DNA from: a virus
Virus record (IMG/VR): IMGVR_UViG_3300004154_000014
Location: 1 to 63,954 of that record
Reading direction: 5' to 3' (one strand)
Length of the DNA stretch: 63,954 bases
The notes under the pieces were generated by a model. It did no database searches and was not told the origin of the DNA. It worked only from the letters and a program-made list of their open reading frames with translations. Made by a program: the position numbers and the translations under genes. Of the stretch, positions 26,972 through 35,916 are shown piece by piece (positions within the stretch are counted from its first letter, which is position 1; every line of letters starts with the position of its first letter).

Positions 26972-28372
26972 TTACAGCTTGGCAGCGGTCTTGATCAGGC
27001 CGATGCGCTCAGGACGCAGGGCCATGAACCCGTAGTACCACTTGATCGACATGAAGCCGGTCTCGCCGTAGGGATCGGTACGATCCGCCACGCCCTCGCC
27101 GGGCTTCTTGTTGTAGATGGTGAACTTCACGCTCTTGCCGTCGGTCTGGAAACCGATGGTGGTGAAGGACGCATCGCCAACCACCAGCATCGGGAACACG
27201 TCGTAGCGGCTGTTGGTCTCGTAGTGGGTGGCGGTGCCCGAGGCGTCGCCGCCGGCACCAGACCACTTGAGCATCTCCGGCACGATCACGATGCGGAACT
27301 TGTCGATCGCACCTTCTTCGCCGGTCAGGACGTTGCCCGCAGAGGCGTACTGCTGGACCGGGATGAACGCCGGATTGCCGTGCAGGTCGACCATCTCCTT
27401 GAGGGTCGGCAGCAGCTCGGAGCCACAGTAGAGCACCCGGCAGGACGGGACGGTCTTGGTGTCGACCATGCGCGAGCCGGTGATCACCGTGGTGTGCTTG
27501 GGCGTGCGGTTGTTGTCCAGGTCGATGCCCAGGCGCATCAGGTCGCCGTAGGTGACCACATCGGTAGCATCGATGGTGGCGTTGGTGGTGGCGTTGCCCG
27601 CGTAGCGGATGACCCCAGCTGCGTTGATCAGGTCGATCTGCAGCATGTCCTCGGTCAGCTCGTTGGCACCGTTCAGCATCTCGCGGTTGACGTGCATCAT
27701 CAGTTCCGCGTCGCTGTCGAAGTCCAGGGACTCCTGGGTGTACTCGCTGAAAAAGCCCATCTTCTCGAAGGTGCCTTCCAGCTCCAGGCGCTTGTAGCCG
27801 ACACGGTTGACACGGCCACCGGTCTCGGACAGCAGTGGCAGCTTGCCGGTGATGGTGCCGATGTCCTTGGACGAGCCGTAGAGGTAGCCCGAAGCTTGAA
27901 GGGAATGGGAACCCAGGAAGGAAGCCAGGGCGGTATTGGCCTGGGCCTGGGTGCCACCATCGACGATGCTCTGGCTGAGGGTCACGGTCCACGGAGTGAC
28001 CGAGCCGGTCTTCACCGCCACGCCAGACTTGATGGCGTTGGCCGCAGCAGCTGCAGCAGTGGCGTCGGCCTCGACCGCATAGGTCCAGACCAGCTTCGGA
28101 AACACCACCGAATACTTGGTGTTGTCGATGGTCACGCCGGCGGCATCGATGCCCTGGTCGTTGATGTTGCGATCATCGAGCAGCGGCATGTAGTGGTAGC
28201 GCTTGATCTTCTTGCCCATGTTCTTGGGCATCGCAGTGGTATCGGCCAGCTGGCTGAAATACTGCTCTTTTTTCAGCTCGATCAGCGCCTGCTTCTGCCA
28301 GTAGAACTCGACCTGCTGAACGCCAATGGACGATTGCGTGCCGCCGGCGGGATCGTTGTATTGCATACCCAT
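26972..28372 (-). CDS. Major capsid protein, N4 gp56 family
   Basis: 466 residues forming the icosahedral shell. The N-terminus ([42 protein letters not shown]) and the central [18 protein letters not shown] stretch are characteristic of the N4-gp56 capsid family. Its position between scaffold-like and gp55-like genes and the strong terminator after it agree. It is somewhat longer than N4 gp56 (about 400 residues), the extra length probably being an Ala-rich insertion near residues 90-140. Confidence 0.9.
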   Translation of the reverse strand: MGMQYNDPAGGTQSSIGVQQVEFYWQKQALIELKKEQYFSQLADTTAMPKNMGKKIKRYHYMPLLDDRNINDQGIDAAGVTIDNTKYSVVFPKLVWTYAVEADATAAAAAANAIKSGVAVKTGSVTPWTVTLSQSIVDGGTQAQANTALASFLGSHSLQASGYLYGSSKDIGTITGKLPLLSETGGRVNRVGYKRLELEGTFEKMGFFSEYTQESLDFDSDAELMMHVNREMLNGANELTEDMLQIDLINAAGVIRYAGNATTNATIDATDVVTYGDLMRLGIDLDNNRTPKHTTVITGSRMVDTKTVPSCRVLYCGSELLPTLKEMVDLHGNPAFIPVQQYASAGNVLTGEEGAIDKFRIVIVPEMLKWSGAGGDASGTATHYETNSRYDVFPMLVVGDASFTTIGFQTDGKSVKFTIYNKKPGEGVADRTDPYGETGFMSIKWYYGFMALRPERIGLIKTAAKL

Positions 28373-28384
28373 GAGAGATACCTA

Positions 28385-29566
28385 TCAGAATCGTGGTTGT
28401 GCGAGCTTGCTGAACTCTTCGTCACTGAGGCTGAGCGGGTTGAAATCCGCTTTCTTGCCTGCCGACGCCGGAGCCGTCTTGGTCGGACTGGCTGCCCGCT
28501 TCATGTCCTTCACCTGTTTGGGATCGGGCTTGTTCGTAGTTGGCGACTCGGTCTTCTTCACCGGCGGAGTTTGTTGCCCCTGGGCGCCCAGGTGGGCAAA
28601 TCCACCACGTTGATGAATCGCGTCCCCCACTTGCTGATAAGCTTCCAGATCCGACAAACCAACTAGCCGGCCCAGCATACGTTCCCGTTCAACCGTACCA
28701 CTCACCAGGTCATATATGCCGCTTTGCATGTGGCTATTGATGACGCGAAGCACGTTCGGATTGTCGGTGACCAACTGCTTACTTTTCCGGTCCCATTCTT
28801 TGCCGACCACGTTCAACATGCGCTGGTAGTGCTCGGAGTCCGAGATGTCCTGCAGTACCGAGTCCAGTGCAAGTTCACGATCGTCGACCGAATACTGGGT
28901 TGCCTGGTATTCGCCGGCTTTCTCATCCATATCCAGCGGATCAACTCCGCTGTCTTTCACGAGTTTCGCAACCGCCGCTGGGTTCTTCTTATCCAGGTCG
29001 ATCAAGAAACTCAGCTTGTTCTCGTCGAGGAGTCCATTATTTTCCAGGAGTTTCAGGACCTTCAAATTTGGTTTGATGGCCTGCATTTTCTTCTGGTAGT
29101 TAGCCCCCATCTGCATGAGAGCAATAACATCATCAGGAGACTCCAGTCGAATCTCCTTACCGTTGGCCTTGAAGGGTGCGAAGATTCGTTCGTAGGCTGC
29201 CTTGTAATCCGGGTCGGCAACCGGAGTCTGGAGCCCTTCATCAGCCGGCTTGTCGGCAGTGGCGGCAGGCGCAGCGGGGAGTTTTTCGGTACCTTGCGGG
29301 AGGGCCTTGCCAGCGGCTTCGACCCCTTCGGTTTCGCTGCCATCCCCTTGATTCCCCTCATCTTCGCCAGGAGGGTTTTCTTCCTCTTCCTCACCCGTAA
29401 CCACCCCACCGTCACCGGCATCGCCGGCGACGACTGCGTCGTCTTGGGCGCCGGTTACCGGTGGGGTGGTTACGGGCGGAGTGGTCTCTTCTTCAACTTC
29501 CAGCAGTTGTGCCGGGTCGAAGTTCAGAAGTTCCTCATCGCTCATTTCCAGTACGGAGCGGGCCAT
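28385..29566 (-). CDS. Scaffold-like capsid assembly protein (N4 gp57-like position)
   Basis: 393 residues immediately upstream of the capsid gene. Residues about 20-120 are low-complexity, extremely acidic (EEEEENPPGEDEG) with Pro/Thr and Gly/Ala. Residues 140-330 are helical with charged repeats, and the C-terminal 60 residues are basic and end SLSDEEFSKLAQPRF. Acidic disordered N-terminus, helical middle and basic C-terminus are typical of podovirus scaffolding proteins. Its start codon overlaps the stop of the upstream 109-residue gene (TAATG). Confidence 0.65.
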   Translation of the reverse strand: MARSVLEMSDEELLNFDPAQLLEVEEETTPPVTTPPVTGAQDDAVVAGDAGDGGVVTGEEEEENPPGEDEGNQGDGSETEGVEAAGKALPQGTEKLPAAPAATADKPADEGLQTPVADPDYKAAYERIFAPFKANGKEIRLESPDDVIALMQMGANYQKKMQAIKPNLKVLKLLENNGLLDENKLSFLIDLDKKNPAAVAKLVKDSGVDPLDMDEKAGEYQATQYSVDDRELALDSVLQDISDSEHYQRMLNVVGKEWDRKSKQLVTDNPNVLRVINSHMQSGIYDLVSGTVERERMLGRLVGLSDLEAYQQVGDAIHQRGGFAHLGAQGQQTPPVKKTESPTTNKPDPKQVKDMKRAASPTKTAPASAGKKADFNPLSLSDEEFSKLAQPRF

Positions 29567-29895
29567 TATTCAGCGCCCTCTTCCGAGTAATTTTCCGCCT
29601 CGTCGTAATCTTCCAGGGCCTTCTCGCCGAGCATGGCGAAGTGGTTGATCACGCCGAAGTAACTGTTCAGGTTGCCGATCGCATCGATCTGCAGAATGAT
29701 GCTTGCCTGCTTCTCGGGAGTTTGCATCGACTCGTGCGCTTTGAGATGGACAAGGCGCACCGGTTCATCGCGCAGGTAACCCTTGACAACAATCCGCTGG
29801 AAGTCGGGGTTCTGCTTCAAGCGCTCCAGAGCGCGAGCATTCTCCACATATTCGCGGGCTTGTTCTTTGCTGATTTCGTGATTGGGCAGGCTCAT
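29566..29895 (-). CDS. Small late protein, 109 aa
   Basis: Start at 29895 is preceded by AAGGAAC. The protein is helical and acidic at its end (EDYDEAENYSEEGAE). It is coupled to the scaffold-like gene by overlap and lies between it and the portal gene. N4-like phages have a small gene (gp58 position) here. Role unknown; perhaps head assembly. Confidence 0.6.
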   Translation of the reverse strand: MSLPNHEISKEQAREYVENARALERLKQNPDFQRIVVKGYLRDEPVRLVHLKAHESMQTPEKQASIILQIDAIGNLNSYFGVINHFAMLGEKALEDYDEAENYSEEGAE

Positions 29896-29961
29896 GGAAG
29901 TTCCTTGGTTCAACGAATGGCGCGACCCTAATACAGAACTAGGGCCGCATGCACATTTTTC

Positions 29962-32118
29962 TTACTTGCCTGCCGGCTTGGCTTTGATCTGCTCTTTCTT
30001 GTGCTCGTTGTCCAACACTTTAAGTTGCGCTTGCGACCTGGCTTGCTCGCCTTGTTTCTGCAAGTCGCGCTCCTGTTTCACCCCACTTTCCTGTTCCACG
30101 AAGTCCAAGTTCTTCTGGTCGGTATCGGCGTCGAGATTCTCTTTCTTGGCACTTGCCAGCGGAATGTTGGCACGGTCGAGTTCGGCCCGGGCGATATAGG
30201 CCTGGGTCTGCGCCTGCTCTTTGGCCAACTGTGCTTCCTTGAGTGCCATCTCCAGTTCCATCAGCCGTTGCTGAGTGGGGTCGGGTTGAGGCTGGAATTC
30301 CAGGATACGGTGGGCCAGATCCGGCATCTTCCTGAGCTTGGCGATCTCGGCCAGAACCATCCGGGTGAATTCCCCGTCCATGTTGTTGCCAGTGGTCTGC
30401 AGCATGAACGCCAGTTGCTCGGCCTTGTTGTTGTCTTCCTCGGCCGTGGAGATCGACAGCACCAGGTCGAAGTTGCCCGGCAGGTCGTCGCGGCGCACGG
30501 TGACGAACTGCTCTTCGGTGATTCGGACCACTTCCTCTTCGCTGAGGAATACCGCGTTCATCGCCAGGATCTTGCGGCCAATCTCTACCACCCCTTCGGA
30601 GAGCCGGCGCAGCAGGCCCAGCTCGCGCTTGCTGGCCGCATCCAGAGCGCCGCGGATACCGGCGGCGACATCCCCAAGCGACTGGCTGCCCAGGCCCTGA
30701 CTGAATGCCTTGACCCCGGTGATCGCCTCGGCCTCCATGTTCTGCTGCATCAACACGAACTGGGCCGACTGGGGGATCTCCGGGTAGGTGAACATGTGGA
30801 AGACTTCCTGGGGTGCCACCCCTGGGTTGAATTCGAAGTCCTCACCATTGACGAACTTGCGGCGGTTGTTGGCGTCCAGGGCATCCTTGCGCATACCGAC
30901 CTGACCGTTGGCCGCCCGGCCGAGGATGTCGATCATCCCGCGGGTGACCGCGCCGGCGATCTTCTGATTGTCCTCGAGGAGTGCACCGTCCGGTTCGCCA
31001 TGGGTGTTGCGACGAACCGGCAGGTATTGCTTGATCACGAAGGGCAGGGCTTTATCCGGAAAGGGATTCTCTTCCATTCGGATACAGATGCTGCCTACCC
31101 ATGCGGCGACGATTGGCTTAACCAGACCAGTACCATCAATATCCCAATATCCCCAATACTCATAAACAATAAATTTCTTGCGAGCCTGGTCAGAGAAGTT
31201 GAAGGTCTGAGTACCAGTGTTCGTAGCATGGTCGGGCTCTCCCAGGATGGAGTTGTTGTCGATCTGAATCTTCTCGAGATTCTTGTAGCGACCGTCCGCT
31301 TTGAGGATCGACAGCGACGACTCGTAACGATGGATGATGAACCCGGCCTTGCTGAGGTCCCACTTGCAGGTCGGATCGATGATCACGTTACGGCTGTCGC
31401 AGACCTCGACGGTTGGCTGATTGAGGAGAGTACGGGTTTTGGCCCGCTTCTCCCAACCGGTGATCACCGGGCGATGAGGGGTCCCGGAGGCCACCGACAT
31501 CTTCAAGGCCGACTGCCATTCCTCACTGGTTTCAGACTGATACCGCCCCGGATCGCTCGCCTGCAGCTGCTGCAGTTCGGCGAGGGTCTGGGCTGCCATC
31601 GGATCTGGGACGAACTCGACGTTGGGCTCCTCGGCGAGGTACTCCTCTTCCCGATTGTCCCAGCCCACTTTGACGATCACCGTACCCTCATCCACCGCGG
31701 TACGCACGTACTCGTCGATGAAGGCCACCTTGCCGAGCTTGGTGTTGAATTGGTTGTTGAGCAGCAGTTGGTTCTGCTCCGCCCGGGCCTTGTCGTCCCA
31801 GGTCACCGGCTTGACCTTGAACAGATCCGGGGTGCTCAGGAAGGGTTCGGTCAATGCCGGATAGCGCCACTCGGCCTGTTTGCGAATCAGCTTTGGAACG
31901 ACCCCCGAATGACCGGGCGCCGGTTTGACAGCTGCCTTACCGGTGCCATTGAAGTTGTCCATCCACTCGTTGATCTTGCGCACCTGAACTTCGTGGTGCT
32001 GGCGCGAGTCCTCATAGTCCTGTTTCAAGTTGTTCAAGGTGGGTTCGTTCTTCCACCCGGTCATCTTCACAGGTTCGATTTCCAACCTATTTTCCAGTTT
32101 AAAATTGGCCAATTCCAT
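29962..32118 (-). CDS. Portal protein, N4 gp59-like
   Basis: 718 residues, near the size of N4 gp59 (763). It forms the dodecameric vertex for DNA packaging and tail attachment. The N-terminal part contains a segment rich in aromatic and basic residues (KQAEWRYPALTEPF). The centre has KAFSQGLGSQSLGDVAAGIRG, a stretch typical of N4-type portals. The last 120 residues are a long Gln/Lys/Glu helix, as in P22-like portal barrels. GTG at 32121 is an alternative start. Confidence 0.85.
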   Translation of the reverse strand: MELANFKLENRLEIEPVKMTGWKNEPTLNNLKQDYEDSRQHHEVQVRKINEWMDNFNGTGKAAVKPAPGHSGVVPKLIRKQAEWRYPALTEPFLSTPDLFKVKPVTWDDKARAEQNQLLLNNQFNTKLGKVAFIDEYVRTAVDEGTVIVKVGWDNREEEYLAEEPNVEFVPDPMAAQTLAELQQLQASDPGRYQSETSEEWQSALKMSVASGTPHRPVITGWEKRAKTRTLLNQPTVEVCDSRNVIIDPTCKWDLSKAGFIIHRYESSLSILKADGRYKNLEKIQIDNNSILGEPDHATNTGTQTFNFSDQARKKFIVYEYWGYWDIDGTGLVKPIVAAWVGSICIRMEENPFPDKALPFVIKQYLPVRRNTHGEPDGALLEDNQKIAGAVTRGMIDILGRAANGQVGMRKDALDANNRRKFVNGEDFEFNPGVAPQEVFHMFTYPEIPQSAQFVLMQQNMEAEAITGVKAFSQGLGSQSLGDVAAGIRGALDAASKRELGLLRRLSEGVVEIGRKILAMNAVFLSEEEVVRITEEQFVTVRRDDLPGNFDLVLSISTAEEDNNKAEQLAFMLQTTGNNMDGEFTRMVLAEIAKLRKMPDLAHRILEFQPQPDPTQQRLMELEMALKEAQLAKEQAQTQAYIARAELDRANIPLASAKKENLDADTDQKNLDFVEQESGVKQERDLQKQGEQARSQAQLKVLDNEHKKEQIKAKPAGK

Positions 32119-32121
32119 CAC

Positions 32122-32166
32122 CCGCGGCTGATTAATGCCGCAATACTACTGACCCTTGGAGAGTTC
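32122..32166. promoter_or_regulatory. Short divergent intergenic region with small inverted repeat
   Basis: 45 bases separate the leftward portal gene from the rightward dut gene. They include GCGGC and GCCGC flanking an 8-base AT-rich centre. Both transcripts must be controlled from here or from further upstream, so this may be an operator or promoter. Confidence 0.35.
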
Positions 32167-32589
32167 ATGAAAATCCAGAAACTACGCGATATTCGCCTGC
32201 CAGAAAGAGCCACCCAATACTCTGGCGGCTACGACATCTACATGCCCGAAGACGGCACTATCGGTGGGATGTTCGGCCCTGCGAAAGTGGGGCTGGGATT
32301 TGCCACCGCTATTCCACCTGGCTTCGTCGCCCTGCTGTTGCCGCGTTCCGGTTGCGGTTCCAAGTTCGGTGTGGAGTTGCAGAACACCTGCGGCGTCATC
32401 GATGCCGACTACCGCGGGGAATGGTTTGCCACCTTGCGCACCAAGAACGGCGAAAAGTTCAGCTGGGAAAAAGGTGAGCGTGTATTGCAGATGATCCTGG
32501 TCCCGGTGATTACTCCAGATTTGGAAGTGGTCGACTCGTTGGATGAAACTTCCCGTGGCGCCGGAGGACTGGGCAGCACCGGGCGTTAA
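32167..32589 (+). CDS. dut: dUTP diphosphatase (dUTPase)
   Basis: Hydrolyses dUTP to dUMP, keeping uracil out of phage DNA and feeding dTMP synthesis. 140 residues, the usual trimeric dUTPase length, preceded by TTGGAGAG. All five family motifs are visible: SGGYDIYM, PRSGCGSK, GVIDADYRGE, GERVLQMI, and a C-terminal GLGSTGR arm that closes over the substrate. It is transcribed against the late genes around it, together with the next gene. Confidence 0.92.
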   Translation: MKIQKLRDIRLPERATQYSGGYDIYMPEDGTIGGMFGPAKVGLGFATAIPPGFVALLLPRSGCGSKFGVELQNTCGVIDADYRGEWFATLRTKNGEKFSWEKGERVLQMILVPVITPDLEVVDSLDETSRGAGGLGSTGR

Positions 32590-32608
32590 TTCCTATCGAG
32601 GGTAATCC

Positions 32609-33037
32609 ATGATCCAGCAGTACATCGGCAGCAAACTTATCCAGGCCCAGGCCATGAACCGTCAGACCTATAACGACTACCGAAACTGGCAACTTCCCGA
32701 CGATGAGAACGGTAGTGACGAAGGCTACCTGGTCGAGTACCTGGATGGTGGCAAACCCAATCACCCGGAGCATGTTGGCTACATCAGCTGGTCCCCAAAG
32801 GAGCAGTTCGACAAGGCCTATATGCTGGTTGGCAAGATTGATCACCTACCACCATTCCATCAGCGTCTGATCGCCGAGAAAACCCAGTTGGATGACAAGA
32901 TCATCAAACTGAGCGCCTTCCTGGGTACCACTGCCTTCTACGCACTGAGTGCCCAAGCAGCCGAGTTGCTTCATACCCAGCTGCACTGGATGGAAAGGTA
33001 TTCTGACACCCTTGGGCAACGCATTGCCCAACTGTAA
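32609..33037 (+). CDS. Tad1/Acb2-like protein (candidate anti-Thoeris/anti-CBASS sponge)
   Basis: 142 residues. Residues 1-75 form a beta-rich domain with the conserved pattern KLIQAQAMNRQTYNDYRNWQ, DEGYLVEYLDGG, GYISWSPKEQFDKAY. Residues about 80-142 form a two-helix hairpin (HQRLIAEKTQLDDKIIKLSAFL, then AAELLHTQLHWMERYSDTLGQRI), which I recognise as the Acb2/Tad1 hairpin domain. Known Tad1 and Acb2 proteins bind and sequester cyclic nucleotide or gcADPR immune signals. Many hairpin-domain phage proteins are untested, so sponge activity is inference. It lies 19 bases after dut and is probably co-expressed with it. Confidence 0.65.
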   Translation: MIQQYIGSKLIQAQAMNRQTYNDYRNWQLPDDENGSDEGYLVEYLDGGKPNHPEHVGYISWSPKEQFDKAYMLVGKIDHLPPFHQRLIAEKTQLDDKIIKLSAFLGTTAFYALSAQAAELLHTQLHWMERYSDTLGQRIAQL

Positions 33038-33042
33038 AACGA

Positions 33043-33062
33043 CAGCCCCAGGGATGGGGCCA
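33043..33062. terminator. Hairpin between convergent genes
   Basis: GCCCCA and TGGGGC form a 6-bp stem between the Tad1-like gene and the leftward lipoprotein gene. No T-run is evident, so it is a weak candidate for a shared terminator. Confidence 0.35.
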
Positions 33063-33067
33063 TTACA

Positions 33068-33511
33068 TCAATAGGTGTTGCACAGGGTTTGACCAGCTAC
33101 CCGGTTGCAGTAGGTCTGCCTGGGCCGATTATTGATCATGTTCTGCAGGGATTCCTGCTGGTCCTGGGCATTTTGATTATGGGTATCGATCTGACGGGTG
33201 CGCTCGGATACCCACATGGCGAACTTGTTGCAGGCTTCACGGCTGACTGTCGGGAAGTTTTGTTCGGTTACCTGCAGTTGTGTGGTCATTCGGCTCAGAT
33301 CATACCGATATGCATTGAGATCCGACTTGATATAAGCGACCCCCAATGAGGCGCTCTCGGGGCTGGTGTAACCCAGTGTCCCGCATTTGGTACCACCCAC
33401 TATTTCTTGTGCTGCTACGGCATAGCCGGCATCAGGTAACTCGGGACGGGGTGTGGAAGCGCAGCCCACCAGCAGTAGCGTGCTGCACAATCCCAGCGAT
33501 TTCAACGTCAT
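33068..33511 (-). CDS. Phage lipoprotein, 147 aa
   Basis: Start at 33511 chosen for its GGAAAGAG site and because it gives a classic lipoprotein signal: MTLKSLGLCST, then LLLVGC with the lipid-modified cysteine at about residue 18. The mature part has four further cysteines (KCGTLGY, EACNKF, TYCNRV, TLCNTY), suggesting disulfides in the periplasm. Phage lipoproteins in this setting often block superinfection or act as Rz1-like spanins, but the length and cysteines argue against Rz1. It lies within the late block beside the gp67-like gene. Confidence 0.7.
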   Translation of the reverse strand: MTLKSLGLCSTLLLVGCASTPRPELPDAGYAVAAQEIVGGTKCGTLGYTSPESASLGVAYIKSDLNAYRYDLSRMTTQLQVTEQNFPTVSREACNKFAMWVSERTRQIDTHNQNAQDQQESLQNMINNRPRQTYCNRVAGQTLCNTY

Positions 33512-33573
33512 TGCGCTCTTTCCATGAGGGGAGGCGGTCATGGTAGCCAAGCCCTCCCCTCCACCACAACGCC

Positions 33574-34287
33574 TTACACCCAACCGTTGCGGTACAGGCG
33601 GTAGTTCTCGAGGCCTTCCCGCAGTTCGTTACCCTGGCTTTCCAGGCGCTGACAGGAGGCCTCGAACAGGGCCATGTAGTTGTTCCCCTCATGGAAATCG
33701 TCGGTGATCCCGCCCGGGTTGTGTAGGCGCCAGGCCACGTAGAACAGTAGGGCCTCCAGGTGGGTCCACGGCAGCTCCACCTCCACGTTCGCCGGATTCC
33801 AGCCCAGGCCCCCATGCATGATTCGCGGCGCCGCTGCCCGGTAGAACACCTCCACGTAGTCCCCCTTGACCTCGGCCGGCACGATCACCGTCTGCATCGT
33901 CAGCGCGTGCAAGCTGCCGGTGAAGCTCTGGTGGCCAAGCTCCAGCTCGCAACCATCCTCCCGGTAGACCCGCTCGATCTTGAGCAGGCGGTCGTCGGTG
34001 AAGGGCTCGGCGCTGTCGTCCAGGTACTGCACCGCCTCGCTCGAAGAGGTATTGGACTGGGCGAAACGCTCGGCCAACAGGTAGCTCTCCTGTCCTTCCT
34101 GCCGCACCACCCGGACGCTTCCCAGGCGCAGCAGGAAGCGTTTGTGCAGCTCGAGCACCCCGAGGTTCACCGAGTTGAGCACCTTGACCTGCAAGGCGCC
34201 GGTGAGGCCCAGGGTTTCATTGCCCCCGGCGGCCATCTGCCACAGCTCGCCGTGGGTCAGTTGGTTGAAGATTTCTTGCAGTTTCAT
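33574..34287 (-). CDS. N4 gp67-like structural protein (head-tail connector candidate)
   Basis: 237 residues directly downstream of terminase (6-base gap), as N4 gp67 is beside gp68. It is mostly beta-rich in the middle (residues 40-150), with a helical end carrying LPWTHLEALLFYVAWRLHNPGG and NNYMALFEASCQRLE. That pattern is typical of podovirus adaptor or connector proteins that bind the portal. Assigned by synteny and general features. Confidence 0.65.
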   Translation of the reverse strand: MKLQEIFNQLTHGELWQMAAGGNETLGLTGALQVKVLNSVNLGVLELHKRFLLRLGSVRVVRQEGQESYLLAERFAQSNTSSSEAVQYLDDSAEPFTDDRLLKIERVYREDGCELELGHQSFTGSLHALTMQTVIVPAEVKGDYVEVFYRAAAPRIMHGGLGWNPANVEVELPWTHLEALLFYVAWRLHNPGGITDDFHEGNNYMALFEASCQRLESQGNELREGLENYRLYRNGWV

Positions 34288-34293
34288 GGGACC

Positions 34294-35916
34294 TCACACG
34301 ATATAGGAAGACATTCGGCTTGATTCTTGCATTCCAGTGTCCATCTCCCAAATCCCCGAATTGTCCTTGGACATTTCCAGATCCTGGGTCGGGCGCCAGC
34401 TCTTGAGCGCCGAGAGCATCGAGATACTGTCAATAAAGTCATCATGCTTGCTCTTGAAGCCAGCTGGGGAAGCCAGGGAGAGTTCGCTGTACATCTCCAG
34501 CATCACCGGCAGTTCCTTGAACTCGATCGGGAAGAACACCTTGTGCAGCTTGAACTGTGGGACCATGGTCTGGAACCGCACCAGCTTGTTGGTGTTGGGC
34601 CTGATCCCCGGCATGGCTCCGTTGTTGTCCGAGGCCAGGTTGAAGAAGATGTTGCGGTTCATCATCTCGTTCTGAATCCAGCGCACGAATCCCCCCTGCT
34701 GTCCGCTCACCTCGATCCCCACCTCCAGGGGTCGGTAGGTCGAAACCAGACGGAACAGATCGTCGATGGTCACATCCATCAGTTGGCGCTTGCAGATCCC
34801 GTCCACCCAGAACCAGTCCCCGTTCGCACTGTAGGCCCAGACACTGATCACGCAGAAGTCAGCCGATTGCTTCTCGCTGGTGGCGAAGTCGGTGGTGATG
34901 TACCAGTTGAAGAAGCCCTTGTTCCTGACCACATTGCCATGGCGGTACCAGCCAATCTCATGGTCCTGGATCAACCGATCCTCGGCGGACATGATCCGCA
35001 GCATCAGCTCCTGGTTGAAGGTGTCGACCTTGCCAGCCTTCACTGACTGGTCGTACTTTAGCTTCACGTAGTCGTAGTTGAAGCGGTCGTCCCAGGCTCC
35101 CTTGAATTCCTCCCGCGTGCAGGGGAAGCGCTCGCACACCGGATAGACGTTGACCTTCCAGGCTCCCGACTCGATCGCCTTGTACAGCGGGTCCCTGGCA
35201 TTGAACGGGGTTCCCGACCAAATGATCTTGTTGCGCTTGGGGTGCAGGGCGTAGTCGATCGCCTTGTAGACCGTGGCCTCGATGCTGGCGATCACCGTTT
35301 CCGAACGGGCATCCTCGTCCGAGAGCAGGTCGTCGAGCACTGCCAGCTGGGGTCGCTTGCCCATCTCCTTGGAACCCCGTACCCCGGTCTTGGCCCCGTA
35401 GCCCTTGACGATGAACACGTTGCCATCCCGGTTGCGGAACTCCCAGCGGATGTCGGTGAAGCGGATTTCCGGGATGTAATGCCTGAGAAAATCGCTATTT
35501 TCCCAGCGAAATTCCAGGTTTTTCCGCATGTTTTTCACGCCGTTTTCGATCGAATCTGACACGTAAAGGGCCAGATCCACCTTGCCGAAACCAGGCAGCA
35601 CACCGTAGACACCCAGGTAGAGAAACAGGTATTCCCCCAGCAGGGTGGTCTTGGCAGCCCCCCGGAACACCATGTTGGCGATCCGTGGCGTATCCCCAGC
35701 CACCTGGTCCAGCATCCGGTAGTGGAGTACCGGAGTCTTGTTCTCTTCCCCGGCCTCCCCGTTCACCAGCTTGATGAAGGCCACGAATTCCAGGGCGAAG
35801 TCACTGGGGATGTATCCCGGGTCATCCCCGTAGAACGCTTCGTTCAGCCAATCCTCAACGGACTTCGCAGCCAGCACATCCGCCACTGCCGAAGCCAGAG
35901 GGGAAAGAGTGGGCAT
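34294..35916 (-). CDS. Terminase large subunit, N4 gp68-like
   Basis: Packages DNA into the prohead: an N-terminal ATPase motor and a C-terminal nuclease. 540 residues. A Walker A-like FRGAAKTTLL lies at about 84-93, Walker B is QLAVLDDLLSDED, and the RNase H-fold nuclease starts TTDFATSEKQSADFCVI with further acidic residues in KHDDFIDSISML. The start codon overlaps the stop of the upstream gp69-like gene (ATGA), so the pair is coupled. Confidence 0.92.
   Translation of the reverse strand: MPTLSPLASAVADVLAAKSVEDWLNEAFYGDDPGYIPSDFALEFVAFIKLVNGEAGEENKTPVLHYRMLDQVAGDTPRIANMVFRGAAKTTLLGEYLFLYLGVYGVLPGFGKVDLALYVSDSIENGVKNMRKNLEFRWENSDFLRHYIPEIRFTDIRWEFRNRDGNVFIVKGYGAKTGVRGSKEMGKRPQLAVLDDLLSDEDARSETVIASIEATVYKAIDYALHPKRNKIIWSGTPFNARDPLYKAIESGAWKVNVYPVCERFPCTREEFKGAWDDRFNYDYVKLKYDQSVKAGKVDTFNQELMLRIMSAEDRLIQDHEIGWYRHGNVVRNKGFFNWYITTDFATSEKQSADFCVISVWAYSANGDWFWVDGICKRQLMDVTIDDLFRLVSTYRPLEVGIEVSGQQGGFVRWIQNEMMNRNIFFNLASDNNGAMPGIRPNTNKLVRFQTMVPQFKLHKVFFPIEFKELPVMLEMYSELSLASPAGFKSKHDDFIDSISMLSALKSWRPTQDLEMSKDNSGIWEMDTGMQESSRMSSYIV

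Noticed and set aside
33068-33511. Rz1-like spanin
   Set aside because: The lipobox fits, but the protein is too long, not proline-rich, has several cysteines, and no Rz gene overlaps it.
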